Shown: positions 36,688 to 46,794 of the stretch, one piece after another
How positions within the stretch are numbered: position 1 is the first letter of the stretch
How the letters are laid out: every line of letters begins with the position of its first letter
The notes under the pieces: generated by a model
Told to the model about the DNA's origin: nothing
The model's database searches: none
What the model saw: only the letters and a program-made list of their open reading frames with translations
Program-made: the position numbers and the translations under genes
Source: Nostoc sp. MS1
GTDB taxonomy: Bacteria; Cyanobacteriota; Cyanobacteriia; Cyanobacteriales; Nostocaceae
Direction of reading: 5' to 3'
DNA length: 64,000 bases
Assembly (NCBI RefSeq): GCF_019976755.1
Contig: NZ_AP023441.1
Span: 186,001-250,000, forward strand

Positions 36688-39600
36688 AGCTATTAATACC
36701 ATTATCAACCACAGTGGCTATCCGATTTTTACAGCTAACCAAGTTTTGAGCAAGGATGACCTCAATCACCTTGTTAATTACCTTGATGAGCAAAATCGCC
36801 TTACCCGCGCCTATTTTATTGGTATGGGAATTGTTGGCGGGTTGGAGGTAAGCAGCGTTTTCGATACAACATCATCACATATTCAGATTTCCGCCGGATG
36901 TGGTATTACTTCTGAAGGGTATGCGATCGCGCTTGCAGATACCAAGCTGACCCATTATTGCGAAGAACAGTTGGTGTTGACGACTTTGTTTGATTCCCAG
37001 GTCAGCACCGCAGTACAGACAGATTCCAATGTCATAGAATTATTTGCGCAAAGCAGGAAAGAAAGCCTACCTCTCAACCAAGCTAGTGACGGTAGTTTAC
37101 GTGATGAAACAGCGTTTAACAATTTCTTTGGCGATCGCGTATTGGTGGTATTGTGTGAGCTTGAGGAGAGCAAGCGTGATACCTGCCGACTAAATTACGA
37201 TAACCTAAGCAACGAACTTAATTTCAATTACCGCTTTTTTCTCATCGCTCCTAATGATGTTGCACAAAAGCTTCTAAAAACCGGATTTTCGCCGGAAGAG
37301 AATATTGCAGCATTGTTTACCGCACGGAATAACTATCTCCAAGAAGAACTGGAACAGAAACAATTCAAAGATTTTGCACCTAAAATACAACGCTTTGGCT
37401 ATAAACAATCTGACAATATTAGTATTTTAGATTTAACCAAAATTAGTGACTATGAGGCATTTTGGCAGGAATACCGCCGGATTTGTGAAAATGCGATCGC
37501 CTCAATTGATAACGCTTTTCGCAAGCTATTTCGCCTATTCTCACCTTTCTTTAGTTCCTTTAACCCCAATTCTCAAGCCGATTTTAATGGACTGAAAGAA
37601 CGCCTAGAAGAAATACTCAAAGGAATTTCAGCATCACAAGATAACCAAACCCCCATACCATCAGAAAAAGCTGAACCAACCTACGCCATACAATATTTTT
37701 ATGATTACCTGAGTCAATTAGTAGCGGCTTTTGATGAATTAGCAGCAGCAGCTTTTGATTTAATGGATGATTGCACTCCTGATACTCAGCGATTCCCCAA
37801 ATTTCTCATGTTGGGAATAGTTCCAGAACCCAACCAAGCACCTAAAGTATATGAACCCGCTTCCCCCTATCGTAGTTACTTCAACCAGCCACCTATTTAT
37901 AACGGTAATCAACAGCGTGTTAAACAAGTACGTTATCTGTACGATCGCCTAATTAACCTATGTCAAAATACCAGCTTTTACCTACTACCATTTTCTGACA
38001 CTCCATTAAAGATTACTCCTAGTAAAGATAGTTCAGTTCCCCTGAGCGAACAAGCTATTCCTTATTACTTAAACTATCCAAAAATTTATCGTTACTGGAA
38101 TTACGATGCTTATCGTCAAGGTAGAAGTCACCTCCTCCCTGCTTATTGTTCTCACAAAAATAGTGACAATACACCAGCTATTCCCCCAGGGGAAGATTTA
38201 GTTTATCGTTTAGATAAACATAATTTTTACCGCATTGAAGGACATATTGGTAAAGCTAACGGCGACGTATTTAAACGCATCAAAGAATACCAGAAACTCT
38301 ACAATTTACCATTTGATGTCATCACCCTAAAAGTTGGTAGCCAAGCCAGCCTTCAAGATTTAAATATTACTGGACAATTTGATGACTTAGAATTAGATTT
38401 TAGTCGGTTAAAACAGAACTTTCAAACAATTTTTCTTAAGGAAAAAACAGCATCAGAGAATGTTTTACTTAATACTTTAAAAGAAGTTTTATTTGATCAA
38501 CCTAGTTTGACTGCTATCAATCTCAATCAAGTATATAATCCTATTCTAGAGCTTGCCCGTCAACCAGAAGCTTATGAATTTGTCAAAGGCGATCAAACCC
38601 AAACTTATCAGCTATTTATCCTCGATAAAAACAATAAGCGAATTGCACAATACGTTATTAAGAAAAATGATACTAAGGGAAATAATTTCCAAGATTTTAG
38701 TGATTTGAATATCGATTTTTCTCAATTTAATGGTGATGAAATTAATGGGGAACAACAACGCATCGTCAGAGAAATAGCAAACAGTCTTTCCTTGGAAAAA
38801 ATAACTTACGGAATAGTAGATAAAAATCCTAATTATTACCTAAAACTTTTAACGGATTCTGTGCTAAATCTCCCAAGTAAAGATAATACAAATAACAATA
38901 ATTATACACCTATTTTACTCTCTTTAGGAAGTTTTACTGTTAAGAATAATTCAGAACAACCAACGATCGCACAACCGGAGTTTCAAGATATTGAAACACT
39001 TTACAATTGGTTGCAAGGGTTGCCTGAAGAATTTATTGTTAATGTTAATAAAAAAGACTACAAAATTGCAAAACTTCAAGCAGCCAAGGAACTCAACTAT
39101 TTTGAAATTATACAATTGATAAGTACTTATCAACGCCGACTAGAACAAATGATAAAACTGCATTTGTTCAACAAATTCGCTGAACAGTATCCGGGTGTAG
39201 AACATTTAGGTGGAGTCCCAAAAGGTGGGACATTTATTTTAGTATATGTAGATGGTGAAGAAATTAATCAACTACTAGCGGCTGACAAAGATCGGTTTAT
39301 TTATAAATTACGTAGCTTACGCACGAAAACTATTAAAGAATCTGCTTGCTTACCACCAGATAGGTTTGAAGAATCAATCAGCAATCGGGAAAAACTACTC
39401 CAAGAATTGCGAGAGCGTAAAGATGTAGTTGTCGGTGATTTTTGCTTACCTTATCGTTGTAGTAGTGATGCACCAGCAATCAATTATATAATAGCTAAAC
39501 CAAGACCGATAATTTTGCTAGAGAAAACGGTCTTTTGTGAAAATGATTACAAAAAATATCAATTCATTTTAGAACCAGAAGGTGGTACGGTTAAAGGAGA

Positions 39601-41986
39601 AGGAGTTGTATTTGAAGGTATCAAACAACTATTTCAACCTAGTAGCATCAACCAAGCTAGTAAAGACGATTTAGCTAAGGGTCTAGAAGTAGTAATTACT
39701 TTTATCTATACTGTTAATGACACTTCTGATACATTGACGGTAACTGTCTATCCCTTACCAAATGCAGGGTTTAGTATTGGTCAAGATCCAGATAAAAATT
39801 CTTTCTGTATTAATGATAAACCAGTAAGCTTAACACCGATGCTGGCGGATGGTACATTCCAAGTGCTAGATACACAAGGTAAAGTGATTGAAAATGCGTT
39901 CGCTAACAATCAATTGTATCCCAGTGCTATCCAACTAGGTGAAAACGCAATATCTACACAGGTAACATTAAAATACACCATCACTAGCAGTCAAGGTTGC
40001 ACTAACTCTGTCGAGAAAACTTTGACAATTTTTGCGCTACCAGATGCAAATTTCCAAGTAGGTAGTGATCCGCAAAAAACTGGTTTTTGTATTAATGATG
40101 TACCAGTAAGCTTAACACCGACGCTGACGGGTGGTACATTCCTAGTGCTAGATGCACAAGGTAAAGTAATTGAAGATGCGTTCGCTAACAATCAATTTTA
40201 TCCCAGTGTTATCAAAATAGGCGAAAATGAAACATCTACACAGGTTATCTTAAAATACACCATCACCAGCGAACAAGGTTGCACTAACTCTGTCGAGAAA
40301 ACTTTGACAATTTTCGCCTTACCAGATGCTAGTTTCCAAGTAGGTAGTCAGGAAAATCAAACTAGTTTCTGTGCGAATGATGAAGCTGTTAATCTTATAG
40401 CCAAGGTGACGGGTGGTACATTCCAAGTTGTAGATGCACAAGGTACAGTGATTGAAGATGCGTTAGTCGCAGACGTTGGCGCAGCCATCGCTAATAATCT
40501 ATTCCATCCCAGTGCTATCAAACTAGGCGACAACGAAACATCTACACAGGTTATCTTAAAATACACCATCACCAGCGAACAAGGTTGCACTAACTCTGCA
40601 CAGAAAACTTTGACAATTTTCGCCTTACCAGATGCGAGTTTCCAAGTAGGTAGTGAAGAAAATCAAACTAGTTTCTGTGCGAATGATGAAGCTGTTAATC
40701 TTATAGCCAAGGTGACGGGTGGTACATTCCAAGTGCTAGATGCACAAGGTACAGTCATTGAAAATGCGTTCGCTAATAATCTATTCCATCCCAGTGTTAT
40801 TAAACTAGGCGACAACGAAACATCTACACAGATAACATTAAAATACACCATCAGCAGCAGTCAAGGTTGCACTAACTCTGCACAGAAAACTTTGACAATT
40901 TTCGCCGTATCAGATGCAAATTTCCATGTCGGTAGTGAAGCAGAAAATCAAACTAATATCTGTGCGAATGCTCAACCTGTGAAACTTATATCCAAAGTTG
41001 CGGGTGGTAAATTCCGAGTATTAATTGGCGACAAAGATATTTCTGATGATGTACTTGATTCCCAATCTAATCCTCCGCAATTGATTCCTAGTGCAGTGAA
41101 AATCGGTGATGCACAACAAGTAACACTTACCATTGAGTATACAATCGTCAATGAAAATAACTGTACCAGCCAGCACGTTGAAAACCTCACCGTACATCGG
41201 GTTCCTGTAGGTGACTTTGAAGCAGAAATTTCCCAAATCAATGCTAATGGATTTTCCGTGCGAGTATTCAATATTCAACCAGCACAAAATAGTTCCATGA
41301 GGTTAGTCTGGGAACATCCTAACGGTGAAGCTAACACCAGCAATCCTGATGATAATCAGTTCTTAATTAGCTATAACTATGATTTTAATAATTGGCAAAC
41401 TGGCGCACAGGTTTCTATTACATTGCAGGTAATTACACCAGAAAATCTTGGTGGTTGTATCAGCAATCCAGTTACCAAAAACGTTGCTATTCCCTTTGGT
41501 GCTGTACAAGGGTTTAATTTAGTTATTCGTAGTATTACAAATGTAACTGCTGAACCTAGAACAATTCCATTGGGAAGCAATAACAGTTTTAGATTAAAAG
41601 AGCTAGATGAAAACAGTGAATATGCGATCGCAGCAGTAACTATCCCTGCTACCTTAGACAGCATAGTATTTACTTATACTGCTCCTGGTGATGAAGAGAC
41701 GGTTAGTAGACCAATGAATACACCCTACAGCCTACCCGATGGCTGGTTCAATATTGTCGGCAACCATATTATTCAAGCACAACCTGTTAAGGAAATTAAC
41801 GGTGTACTCTCGTCAGGGGTAACTTCTACTACAATCATTCGCATAGATGATAATGACACTGGTACAAACACCCCTACCCCTAACCCATCCACACCCAAGT
41901 CGGCTACATTACTTAATCGCCTACGTGTCCTATTCGACACCAAGGGTAGTAATACTGAGGATAACAAAGGCGTTAATCCTAATTAA
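36680..41986 (+). CDS. Giant CIS-associated protein with five Ig/PKD-like repeats
   Basis: 1768 aa. The N-terminal ~1000 residues begin IINHSGYPIFTANQVLSKDDLNHLVNYLDEQNRLTR, a segment recurring in large proteins of eCIS loci. Residues 1026-1507 are five tandem ~94-102-residue Ig-like units, each with F-x-VG, SFCxND, GGTF-x-V-x-DAQG, STQVxLKYTI and QGCTN...TLTI. The two Cys of each unit may bond. A degenerate unit precedes them. A C-terminal beta region follows, ending in a Thr/Pro-rich tail. Position fits a tail fibre, cage or surface-contact protein. No membrane anchor seen. Confidence 0.7.
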   Translation: MIKAINTIINHSGYPIFTANQVLSKDDLNHLVNYLDEQNRLTRAYFIGMGIVGGLEVSSVFDTTSSHIQISAGCGITSEGYAIALADTKLTHYCEEQLVLTTLFDSQVSTAVQTDSNVIELFAQSRKESLPLNQASDGSLRDETAFNNFFGDRVLVVLCELEESKRDTCRLNYDNLSNELNFNYRFFLIAPNDVAQKLLKTGFSPEENIAALFTARNNYLQEELEQKQFKDFAPKIQRFGYKQSDNISILDLTKISDYEAFWQEYRRICENAIASIDNAFRKLFRLFSPFFSSFNPNSQADFNGLKERLEEILKGISASQDNQTPIPSEKAEPTYAIQYFYDYLSQLVAAFDELAAAAFDLMDDCTPDTQRFPKFLMLGIVPEPNQAPKVYEPASPYRSYFNQPPIYNGNQQRVKQVRYLYDRLINLCQNTSFYLLPFSDTPLKITPSKDSSVPLSEQAIPYYLNYPKIYRYWNYDAYRQGRSHLLPAYCSHKNSDNTPAIPPGEDLVYRLDKHNFYRIEGHIGKANGDVFKRIKEYQKLYNLPFDVITLKVGSQASLQDLNITGQFDDLELDFSRLKQNFQTIFLKEKTASENVLLNTLKEVLFDQPSLTAINLNQVYNPILELARQPEAYEFVKGDQTQTYQLFILDKNNKRIAQYVIKKNDTKGNNFQDFSDLNIDFSQFNGDEINGEQQRIVREIANSLSLEKITYGIVDKNPNYYLKLLTDSVLNLPSKDNTNNNNYTPILLSLGSFTVKNNSEQPTIAQPEFQDIETLYNWLQGLPEEFIVNVNKKDYKIAKLQAAKELNYFEIIQLISTYQRRLEQMIKLHLFNKFAEQYPGVEHLGGVPKGGTFILVYVDGEEINQLLAADKDRFIYKLRSLRTKTIKESACLPPDRFEESISNREKLLQELRERKDVVVGDFCLPYRCSSDAPAINYIIAKPRPIILLEKTVFCENDYKKYQFILEPEGGTVKGEGVVFEGIKQLFQPSSINQASKDDLAKGLEVVITFIYTVNDTSDTLTVTVYPLPNAGFSIGQDPDKNSFCINDKPVSLTPMLADGTFQVLDTQGKVIENAFANNQLYPSAIQLGENAISTQVTLKYTITSSQGCTNSVEKTLTIFALPDANFQVGSDPQKTGFCINDVPVSLTPTLTGGTFLVLDAQGKVIEDAFANNQFYPSVIKIGENETSTQVILKYTITSEQGCTNSVEKTLTIFALPDASFQVGSQENQTSFCANDEAVNLIAKVTGGTFQVVDAQGTVIEDALVADVGAAIANNLFHPSAIKLGDNETSTQVILKYTITSEQGCTNSAQKTLTIFALPDASFQVGSEENQTSFCANDEAVNLIAKVTGGTFQVLDAQGTVIENAFANNLFHPSVIKLGDNETSTQITLKYTISSSQGCTNSAQKTLTIFAVSDANFHVGSEAENQTNICANAQPVKLISKVAGGKFRVLIGDKDISDDVLDSQSNPPQLIPSAVKIGDAQQVTLTIEYTIVNENNCTSQHVENLTVHRVPVGDFEAEISQINANGFSVRVFNIQPAQNSSMRLVWEHPNGEANTSNPDDNQFLISYNYDFNNWQTGAQVSITLQVITPENLGGCISNPVTKNVAIPFGAVQGFNLVIRSITNVTAEPRTIPLGSNNSFRLKELDENSEYAIAAVTIPATLDSIVFTYTAPGDEETVSRPMNTPYSLPDGWFNIVGNHIIQAQPVKEINGVLSSGVTSTTIIRIDDNDTGTNTPTPNPSTPKSATLLNRLRVLFDTKGSNTEDNKGVNPN
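39755..41200. repeat. Five tandem Ig-like repeat units in DNA
   Basis: Units start at about 39755, 40037, 40319, 40625 and 40907 (282, 282, 306, 282 bases, last unit ~294). Units 3 and 4 are almost identical in sequence; unit 3 carries a 24-base in-frame insertion (encoding LVADVGAA). Unit 5 is the most diverged. Confidence 0.9.
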
Positions 41987-42087
41987 AGAAGCTGCTAAAT
42001 CTTTGGGTAACTACTACCAATACCCCAAAGGCGAGAAATGTAACAACTCTTTCTCTCCCTCTGCTCCTCTGCTACCCAACCCTTGCT

Positions 42088-45000
42088 ATGAACAAACAAC
42101 GCCACATCATTGGAAAAACTGTACTAGAACTCAATACTGAGCAAATAGCTGATGTATGGAGTTTACAGGAAGACATGAGTCGCTTATTTCAGCAGCAGGG
42201 TGTGCGGGAAATGGAGCGTCTTTTTGACCAATTGCTGAAAGATGAGCAGGTGATTCGGCTGGATAGGGTAGTGGTGGACATAGGTTATATTGACCGCCGA
42301 TTTTTAGCTGATGAATTTATCCGCAATTTAATCAAAGCACTTAGGGAGACTTTAGGAGATCATTTGGCGGATAGGTTGGTAGGTAGTGCAAAAACTGAAA
42401 AAATTACCCGCGATCGCCCTGGATCAGATTGGGAGGTGTTACTCTACTTTTTACGCTATGGGCGCTTACCTTGGTGGTGTCCTTCAGGAGACTGGTCAGC
42501 TTGGTTTCCCCGTTGGGCAGCAGTAATGCAAAATGATACCAGTTGGCAGCAATCTTTACGGGAATTACTTACAACTAACCAAGCAGCAAAGCAACGTCTA
42601 ATTGAGCAGTTACCAGAATCTTTTCTACACCAGTTAATATTACAGCTACAACCCGCCTGGGTAATTTGGTCTACCCGACTAGCACAAGCTCAGGGGCTAA
42701 TGCAATCCGGGCAATTAGACAGTAGTGCTATTTACTACCTAGAGCGGCAAGCTTGGCTATTATTACTCAGCGAAATTAGTGCAGATAACGCACCTACCAA
42801 ACCATTTCCCGCAAATTGGATTCGTAATTGGTTAGCCCAACTGCTGAAAATATGGCAACAATCAACTAATTCAGCCGCTTTTCAGGGACAAATCTCCCAA
42901 TTCAATCAAATTAGTCAACAAATCATTGTCAACCTGCAAGGATTTACCAGTGATGAGCAGAGAATTTGGCTGATAGCACTAGAGCAGGTGCTAAATGCTA
43001 TCTCAGATACTACAGTGCGATCGCGCAATCAAACCGAAACAGCAGAATTGTCACCCAGCTTCACAACTGATTGGCAAGTGTTGCTGTACTTTTTAGAACA
43101 TGGTCGTTTGTCCAACGAGGCAGCATCAACAACTTGGCAGACTTGGTTACAATGTTGGGAAACAGTCATCCAAACTGAAACTACTTGGCAGATACCTCTG
43201 CGGCAATTACTGAATAATAATGTAGCATCAAGACAAAGATTAATTATTCAGTTACCGCCAGCCTTACGCCATCAGTTGATATTGCAATTACAGCCAGCTT
43301 GGACAAATTGGTACACCCTACTAGCTCAAGCTCAACAACTCATGCAGTCTTTGAGCCTAAGTAATAGCAACATCCAGGAATTAGAAACACAAGCTTGGGA
43401 ATTACTCTTAGCCGAAATCAGCAGCAATAACCCATCATCTAATCCCTTACCCGCCACCACTTGGACAAGTAACTGGCTTGCTCAACTGGTGCAAAACTGG
43501 CGCTGGGGAGACAAGGAAGCAGGGGAGCAGGGGAGCAGGGGAGCAGGGGGAGAAAGTGATGAGTTGGTGGCTGATGTCAACGTCAAGCAAATTGCTTGGG
43601 AACGATTACGTAGTAGTATTGATGCTTTATCTCGTGCTGAAAGAAACTTGTGGTTGAATGCCTATAACCAGGTGTTAAATTTGACTACGACTGAGAAGAA
43701 AGAGCGATCGCTAGAGCCACCTCAAACCCGTCCGCAAACAGATTGGCAAGTGTTGCTGTACTTTTTACAATCTGGTCGATTACCCGACGAGCAAGCATCA
43801 ACAACTTGGCAAACTTGGTTACAACGCTGGGAAACAGTCATCCAAACTGAAACCACTTGGCAGATACCTCTGCGGCAATTACTGGTTAATAATGTAGCAT
43901 CAAGACAGAGATTAATTACTCAGTTACCGCCAGCCTTACGCCATCAGGTGATATTGCAATTACAGCCAGCTTGGACAAATTGGTACACCCTGTTAGCTCA
44001 AGCTAGAGAAATCATGCAATCTTTAAACCTGAGCAATGATAACTGTGAGCAATTGGAACAGCAAGCTTGGCTGCTACTCTTAGCAGAACTTAGCTCAGAT
44101 AACCCATCACTAAATCCCTTACCCGCAGCAAGTTGGACTCGTAGCTGGCTTACCCAACTCCTGCAAACTTGGCGATTAACACCGAACACAAATCAATTAA
44201 CCGCAACTTCTCCCCCAATCGAAGCAGCAACACCGACACAAAACCAAGATGCAGTTTCCTCAGAAATAGCCAATCAGAACCCGCAGCAAAACCTGCGTCA
44301 GCGCATCGCCGCATTCCCAATTAGCGACAGCACCCTGTGGCAAAATGCCCTTGAGCAGATGCTCACTGCTACACCTGCTGATATCAGCACACCACCGGAG
44401 GAGACAAAAACCTCCACCTTAACCCCAATTCCCCAAGAATCGCCAGGTGTTCCTGCGCCATCTTCCCCAGAAACAAACATATTCACAGACGCAACCCCAA
44501 CACCACAGCAAAACCCATCCGTTGAACAAGTAGAACTCCCGACTCCAGAACCAACCAACCCCCTAAACGTACCCCCCCGACGGGCTAGGGGTTCGAGATT
44601 ATCGAAGTCGGAAGAAACTGCGGGGTTGTATGTCAACCAAGCCGGAATCGTGTTGTTACATCCGTTTTTAACTTTCTATCTGGATGCTGTGGGGCTATTA
44701 GATGGCGAATCATTCCGGGATGAATTGGCACAGCAAACAGCAATTTACCTGTTGCATTACCTAGCTACCAAACAAACCGACGCACCAGAATACGAACTAG
44801 TGCTACCCAAACTGCTTTGTGGCTGGCCATTAGATGAGCCAGTTTCCCGTGGCTTAGATTTACCTGCAACCGCCTTAACAGAAGGCGAAAACCTGTTACA
44901 AACTGTCATCAACTACTGGGAAGCCCTGAAAAGCACCAGCCCCGACGGTTTGCGGGAGGGTTTTTTACAGCGTGCAGGGAAGCTTACCCAAGGTGATGGT

Positions 45001-45120
45001 AATTGGAAGCTTCAGGTAGAGCAACAGGCGATCGATATTTTGCTGGGTCGTCTACCTTGGGGACTCAGCATGGTGAAGTTGCCGATGATGGATGACATTC
45101 TGATTGTGGAATGGCACTAG
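42088..45120 (+). CDS. CIS tape-measure protein (Pvc14-like) with three repeated modules
   Basis: 1010 aa. It opens MNKQRHIIGKTVLELNTEQIADVWSLQEDMSRLF, the conserved start of eCIS tape-measure proteins, and ends with the family C-terminus (GIVLLHPFLTFYLDAVGLLDG ... LLHYLATKQT ... LCGWPLDEPV). Between them are three homologous modules beginning at residues 113, 327 and 551 (DWxVLLYFLxxGRLP, LRxLL, LQPAWxxW). Modules 2 and 3 are nearly identical in DNA. It should set tube length; the extra module would lengthen it. An in-frame octamer repeat lies between modules 2 and 3. Confidence 0.85.
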   Translation: MNKQRHIIGKTVLELNTEQIADVWSLQEDMSRLFQQQGVREMERLFDQLLKDEQVIRLDRVVVDIGYIDRRFLADEFIRNLIKALRETLGDHLADRLVGSAKTEKITRDRPGSDWEVLLYFLRYGRLPWWCPSGDWSAWFPRWAAVMQNDTSWQQSLRELLTTNQAAKQRLIEQLPESFLHQLILQLQPAWVIWSTRLAQAQGLMQSGQLDSSAIYYLERQAWLLLLSEISADNAPTKPFPANWIRNWLAQLLKIWQQSTNSAAFQGQISQFNQISQQIIVNLQGFTSDEQRIWLIALEQVLNAISDTTVRSRNQTETAELSPSFTTDWQVLLYFLEHGRLSNEAASTTWQTWLQCWETVIQTETTWQIPLRQLLNNNVASRQRLIIQLPPALRHQLILQLQPAWTNWYTLLAQAQQLMQSLSLSNSNIQELETQAWELLLAEISSNNPSSNPLPATTWTSNWLAQLVQNWRWGDKEAGEQGSRGAGGESDELVADVNVKQIAWERLRSSIDALSRAERNLWLNAYNQVLNLTTTEKKERSLEPPQTRPQTDWQVLLYFLQSGRLPDEQASTTWQTWLQRWETVIQTETTWQIPLRQLLVNNVASRQRLITQLPPALRHQVILQLQPAWTNWYTLLAQAREIMQSLNLSNDNCEQLEQQAWLLLLAELSSDNPSLNPLPAASWTRSWLTQLLQTWRLTPNTNQLTATSPPIEAATPTQNQDAVSSEIANQNPQQNLRQRIAAFPISDSTLWQNALEQMLTATPADISTPPEETKTSTLTPIPQESPGVPAPSSPETNIFTDATPTPQQNPSVEQVELPTPEPTNPLNVPPRRARGSRLSKSEETAGLYVNQAGIVLLHPFLTFYLDAVGLLDGESFRDELAQQTAIYLLHYLATKQTDAPEYELVLPKLLCGWPLDEPVSRGLDLPATALTEGENLLQTVINYWEALKSTSPDGLREGFLQRAGKLTQGDGNWKLQVEQQAIDILLGRLPWGLSMVKLPMMDDILIVEWH
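43520..43551. repeat. Octamer microsatellite (CAGGGGAG)4 inside the tape-measure gene
   Basis: Four consecutive CAGGGGAG units (the last with one extra G in its flank) encode GEQGSRGAGG. Unit length 8 is not a multiple of 3, so gain or loss of one unit would shift the frame of the last 530 residues. This kind of GGGGAGCA repeat is a frequent intergenic element of Nostoc-type genomes, so it looks like an insertion tolerated in a linker. Confidence 0.85.
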
Positions 45121-45155
45121 CAACTCAAGATTACTTTTATATTTAGGGGAAATTT

Positions 45156-46493
45156 ATGAAAACCAACGAGAACCAAAAAAGCACAAATTCACAGCCAGCG
45201 ACGCAAAAGCCTTTTTTTGTCGCTAAACCAGAACAACCATTCTTTACAGCAGAAAGGGCGCAGTCTACACCTTTTTTCCAGCCCAAAGCTGTCTCAACAT
45301 CAGCCATTCAAGCAAAATCTACTACCAGAGAGGCTGAGGTTATAAGTCAGCCAGCAGTGCAAAGAATGTCCGCATTTGAAAGCGAAGAAAAGGACAAGGG
45401 GGAGGTGCAGCGAAAAGAAGAATCAAATAACAGCAATCAGACAGGATTACCGGATAATCTCAAAACTGGGATAGAGAATATATCGGGATATTCCTTAGAT
45501 GATGTTAGGGTTCATTATAACTCGTCCAAACCTTCCCAATTAAAGGCTTTAGCTTACACGCAAGGGACAGAGATTCATGTTGCACCAGGACAAGAGAAAC
45601 ATTTACCCCATGAAGCATGGCACGTTGTCCAGCAGATGCAGGGAAGGGTGAAACCGACGATGCAGATGAAAGGGGTACAGATGAATGATGATGAGGGGTT
45701 GGAGAGGGAAGCAGACGCATTAGGCGAACTGGCAAAAAGAAAGTCCACGTCGCCAATAAACCCACTTACTTATATGGTAGGGGATGCAAAAGGAGCAACC
45801 ATGAGTCATACTACACAAATGAAGGTGTATCAACGCCTAGCAGACGACGATCTGCCAGCGGCACAGCAAAATCAGTCATATCATGTGCGTGAAACAGAGC
45901 ATCTACATGAAGAAGGCACTAAGGTGTATGCAGCAATCAACAGAGCACGTACAGGAAAGACAAAGGATGCAGCGGCTGCGGGATTGAGGCATTATTGGCA
46001 GACATTAAACGATGGTTTTGATGGCAAGAAGGCGGAAATGTATGAAGCCGCCCTATATACCGATTCGGAGGATATCCCCATCTTGGCATCGAACGAAGCA
46101 ATTGACCCAGACGTACGATTTGTGAGGAATGGAAAAGTATATGCGACAGAAGTCAAGACGATCAATTCGGATTATACTTCAAGTGTTAACTCTCACATCA
46201 TAGGAGCGGACGCGCAGCTGGCAAAACGCCAAGCCAATTCGCGGTATATAAAAATACGAATAGAGAGCGAGGGGAACAGGTGGCCGGATGCCCGAGAACT
46301 GACGAAAATTAAGAACAACGGAGAGTTATTAAGATGGTTAACAGCTCCGGGGAGAATCCCCCTTATACCGCATACAGATAAGATACAGGTTGAGGGTATT
46401 AATGCGAGTTATGACGGAGAGCAGAAACGGAATTTTTCAGCACTTGTCAAACCCAATGGAGAGGTGAAAAAGACAGGTGCGTTTGTTTGGTAG
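45156..46493 (+). CDS. CIS effector candidate: DUF4157 leader with predicted PD-(D/E)XK nuclease toxin domain
   Basis: 445 aa, last plus-strand gene of the CIS operon. The N-terminal 55 residues carry three FF-motifs (KPFF, QPFF, TPFFQPK) typical of eCIS-loaded proteins. Residues 98-190 are the DUF4157 core, with HEAWH at 152-156 (HExxH) and the EREADALGE helix. The C-terminal ~220 residues are unrelated to DUF4157 and contain DPDVRFVRNGKVYATEVKT: Asp319, then Glu332-x-Lys334, followed by a helix with Gln354 (ADAQLAKRQ). This is the pattern of PD-(D/E)XK nuclease folds found in contact-dependent toxins such as CdiA. So a nuclease cargo is likely. Its GC and codon use look more mixed than its neighbours. 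A GGGGAAA ribosome-binding stretch lies 7 bases before the ATG. Confidence 0.75.
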   Translation: MKTNENQKSTNSQPATQKPFFVAKPEQPFFTAERAQSTPFFQPKAVSTSAIQAKSTTREAEVISQPAVQRMSAFESEEKDKGEVQRKEESNNSNQTGLPDNLKTGIENISGYSLDDVRVHYNSSKPSQLKALAYTQGTEIHVAPGQEKHLPHEAWHVVQQMQGRVKPTMQMKGVQMNDDEGLEREADALGELAKRKSTSPINPLTYMVGDAKGATMSHTTQMKVYQRLADDDLPAAQQNQSYHVRETEHLHEEGTKVYAAINRARTGKTKDAAAAGLRHYWQTLNDGFDGKKAEMYEAALYTDSEDIPILASNEAIDPDVRFVRNGKVYATEVKTINSDYTSSVNSHIIGADAQLAKRQANSRYIKIRIESEGNRWPDARELTKIKNNGELLRWLTAPGRIPLIPHTDKIQVEGINASYDGEQKRNFSALVKPNGEVKKTGAFVW

Positions 46494-46538
46494 AAGGCCG
46501 TTCGCATGTGAATAGCAATTTAGTGCGATCGCGGATCT

Positions 46539-46616
46539 TGTAGGGTGCGTTAACGAAGAAACGCACCATCAATGTGGTAATTCCGGTGCGTTACGCTGAC
46601 GCTAACACACCCTACG
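46539..46616. repeat. REP-like palindrome, upstream copy 1
   Basis: TTGTAGGGTGCGTTAACG and CGCTAACACACCCTACG form a large inverted repeat with a middle GGTAATTCCGG. Same family as the copies at 46652, 47351, 47485 and 24372. Confidence 0.8.
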
Positions 46617-46651
46617 CGGGATATTGATTCGGAAGTGCGATCGCCTGATCT

Positions 46652-46730
46652 TGTAGGGTGCGTTAATGAAATGTAACGCACCTTCAACGTGCCAATTTCA
46701 GGGCGTTACGCTGTCGCTAACACACCCGAC
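46652..46730. repeat. REP-like palindrome, upstream copy 2
   Basis: TGTAGGGTGCGTTAATG and CGCTAACACACCCGAC form the arms; 65 bases from the RAYT start codon. The right arm has one change from the consensus. Confidence 0.8.
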
Positions 46731-46794
46731 GCGGAATATTGATTCGGTATCAAAAATGGGTACTTTAATACAATCAACCCATGAATAAATACTT

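Larger units (their letters stand above)
46494..46794. other. Intergenic region filled with REP-like elements
   Basis: Two REP-like palindromes occupy most of these 300 bases (46539-46616 and 46652-46730), separated by HIP1-containing spacers that share GATATTGATTCGG motifs. No other gene seen. Confidence 0.7.

Noticed and set aside
40357..40851. Repeated minus-strand frames opposite the Ig-like repeats
   Set aside because: They recur only because the plus-strand repeats recur; no start signals.
19947..46493. Prophage or R-type tailocin
   Set aside because: No capsid, terminase, integrase or lysis genes, and DUF4255, DUF5908, DUF4157 and the AAA+ ATPase mark an eCIS-type system.
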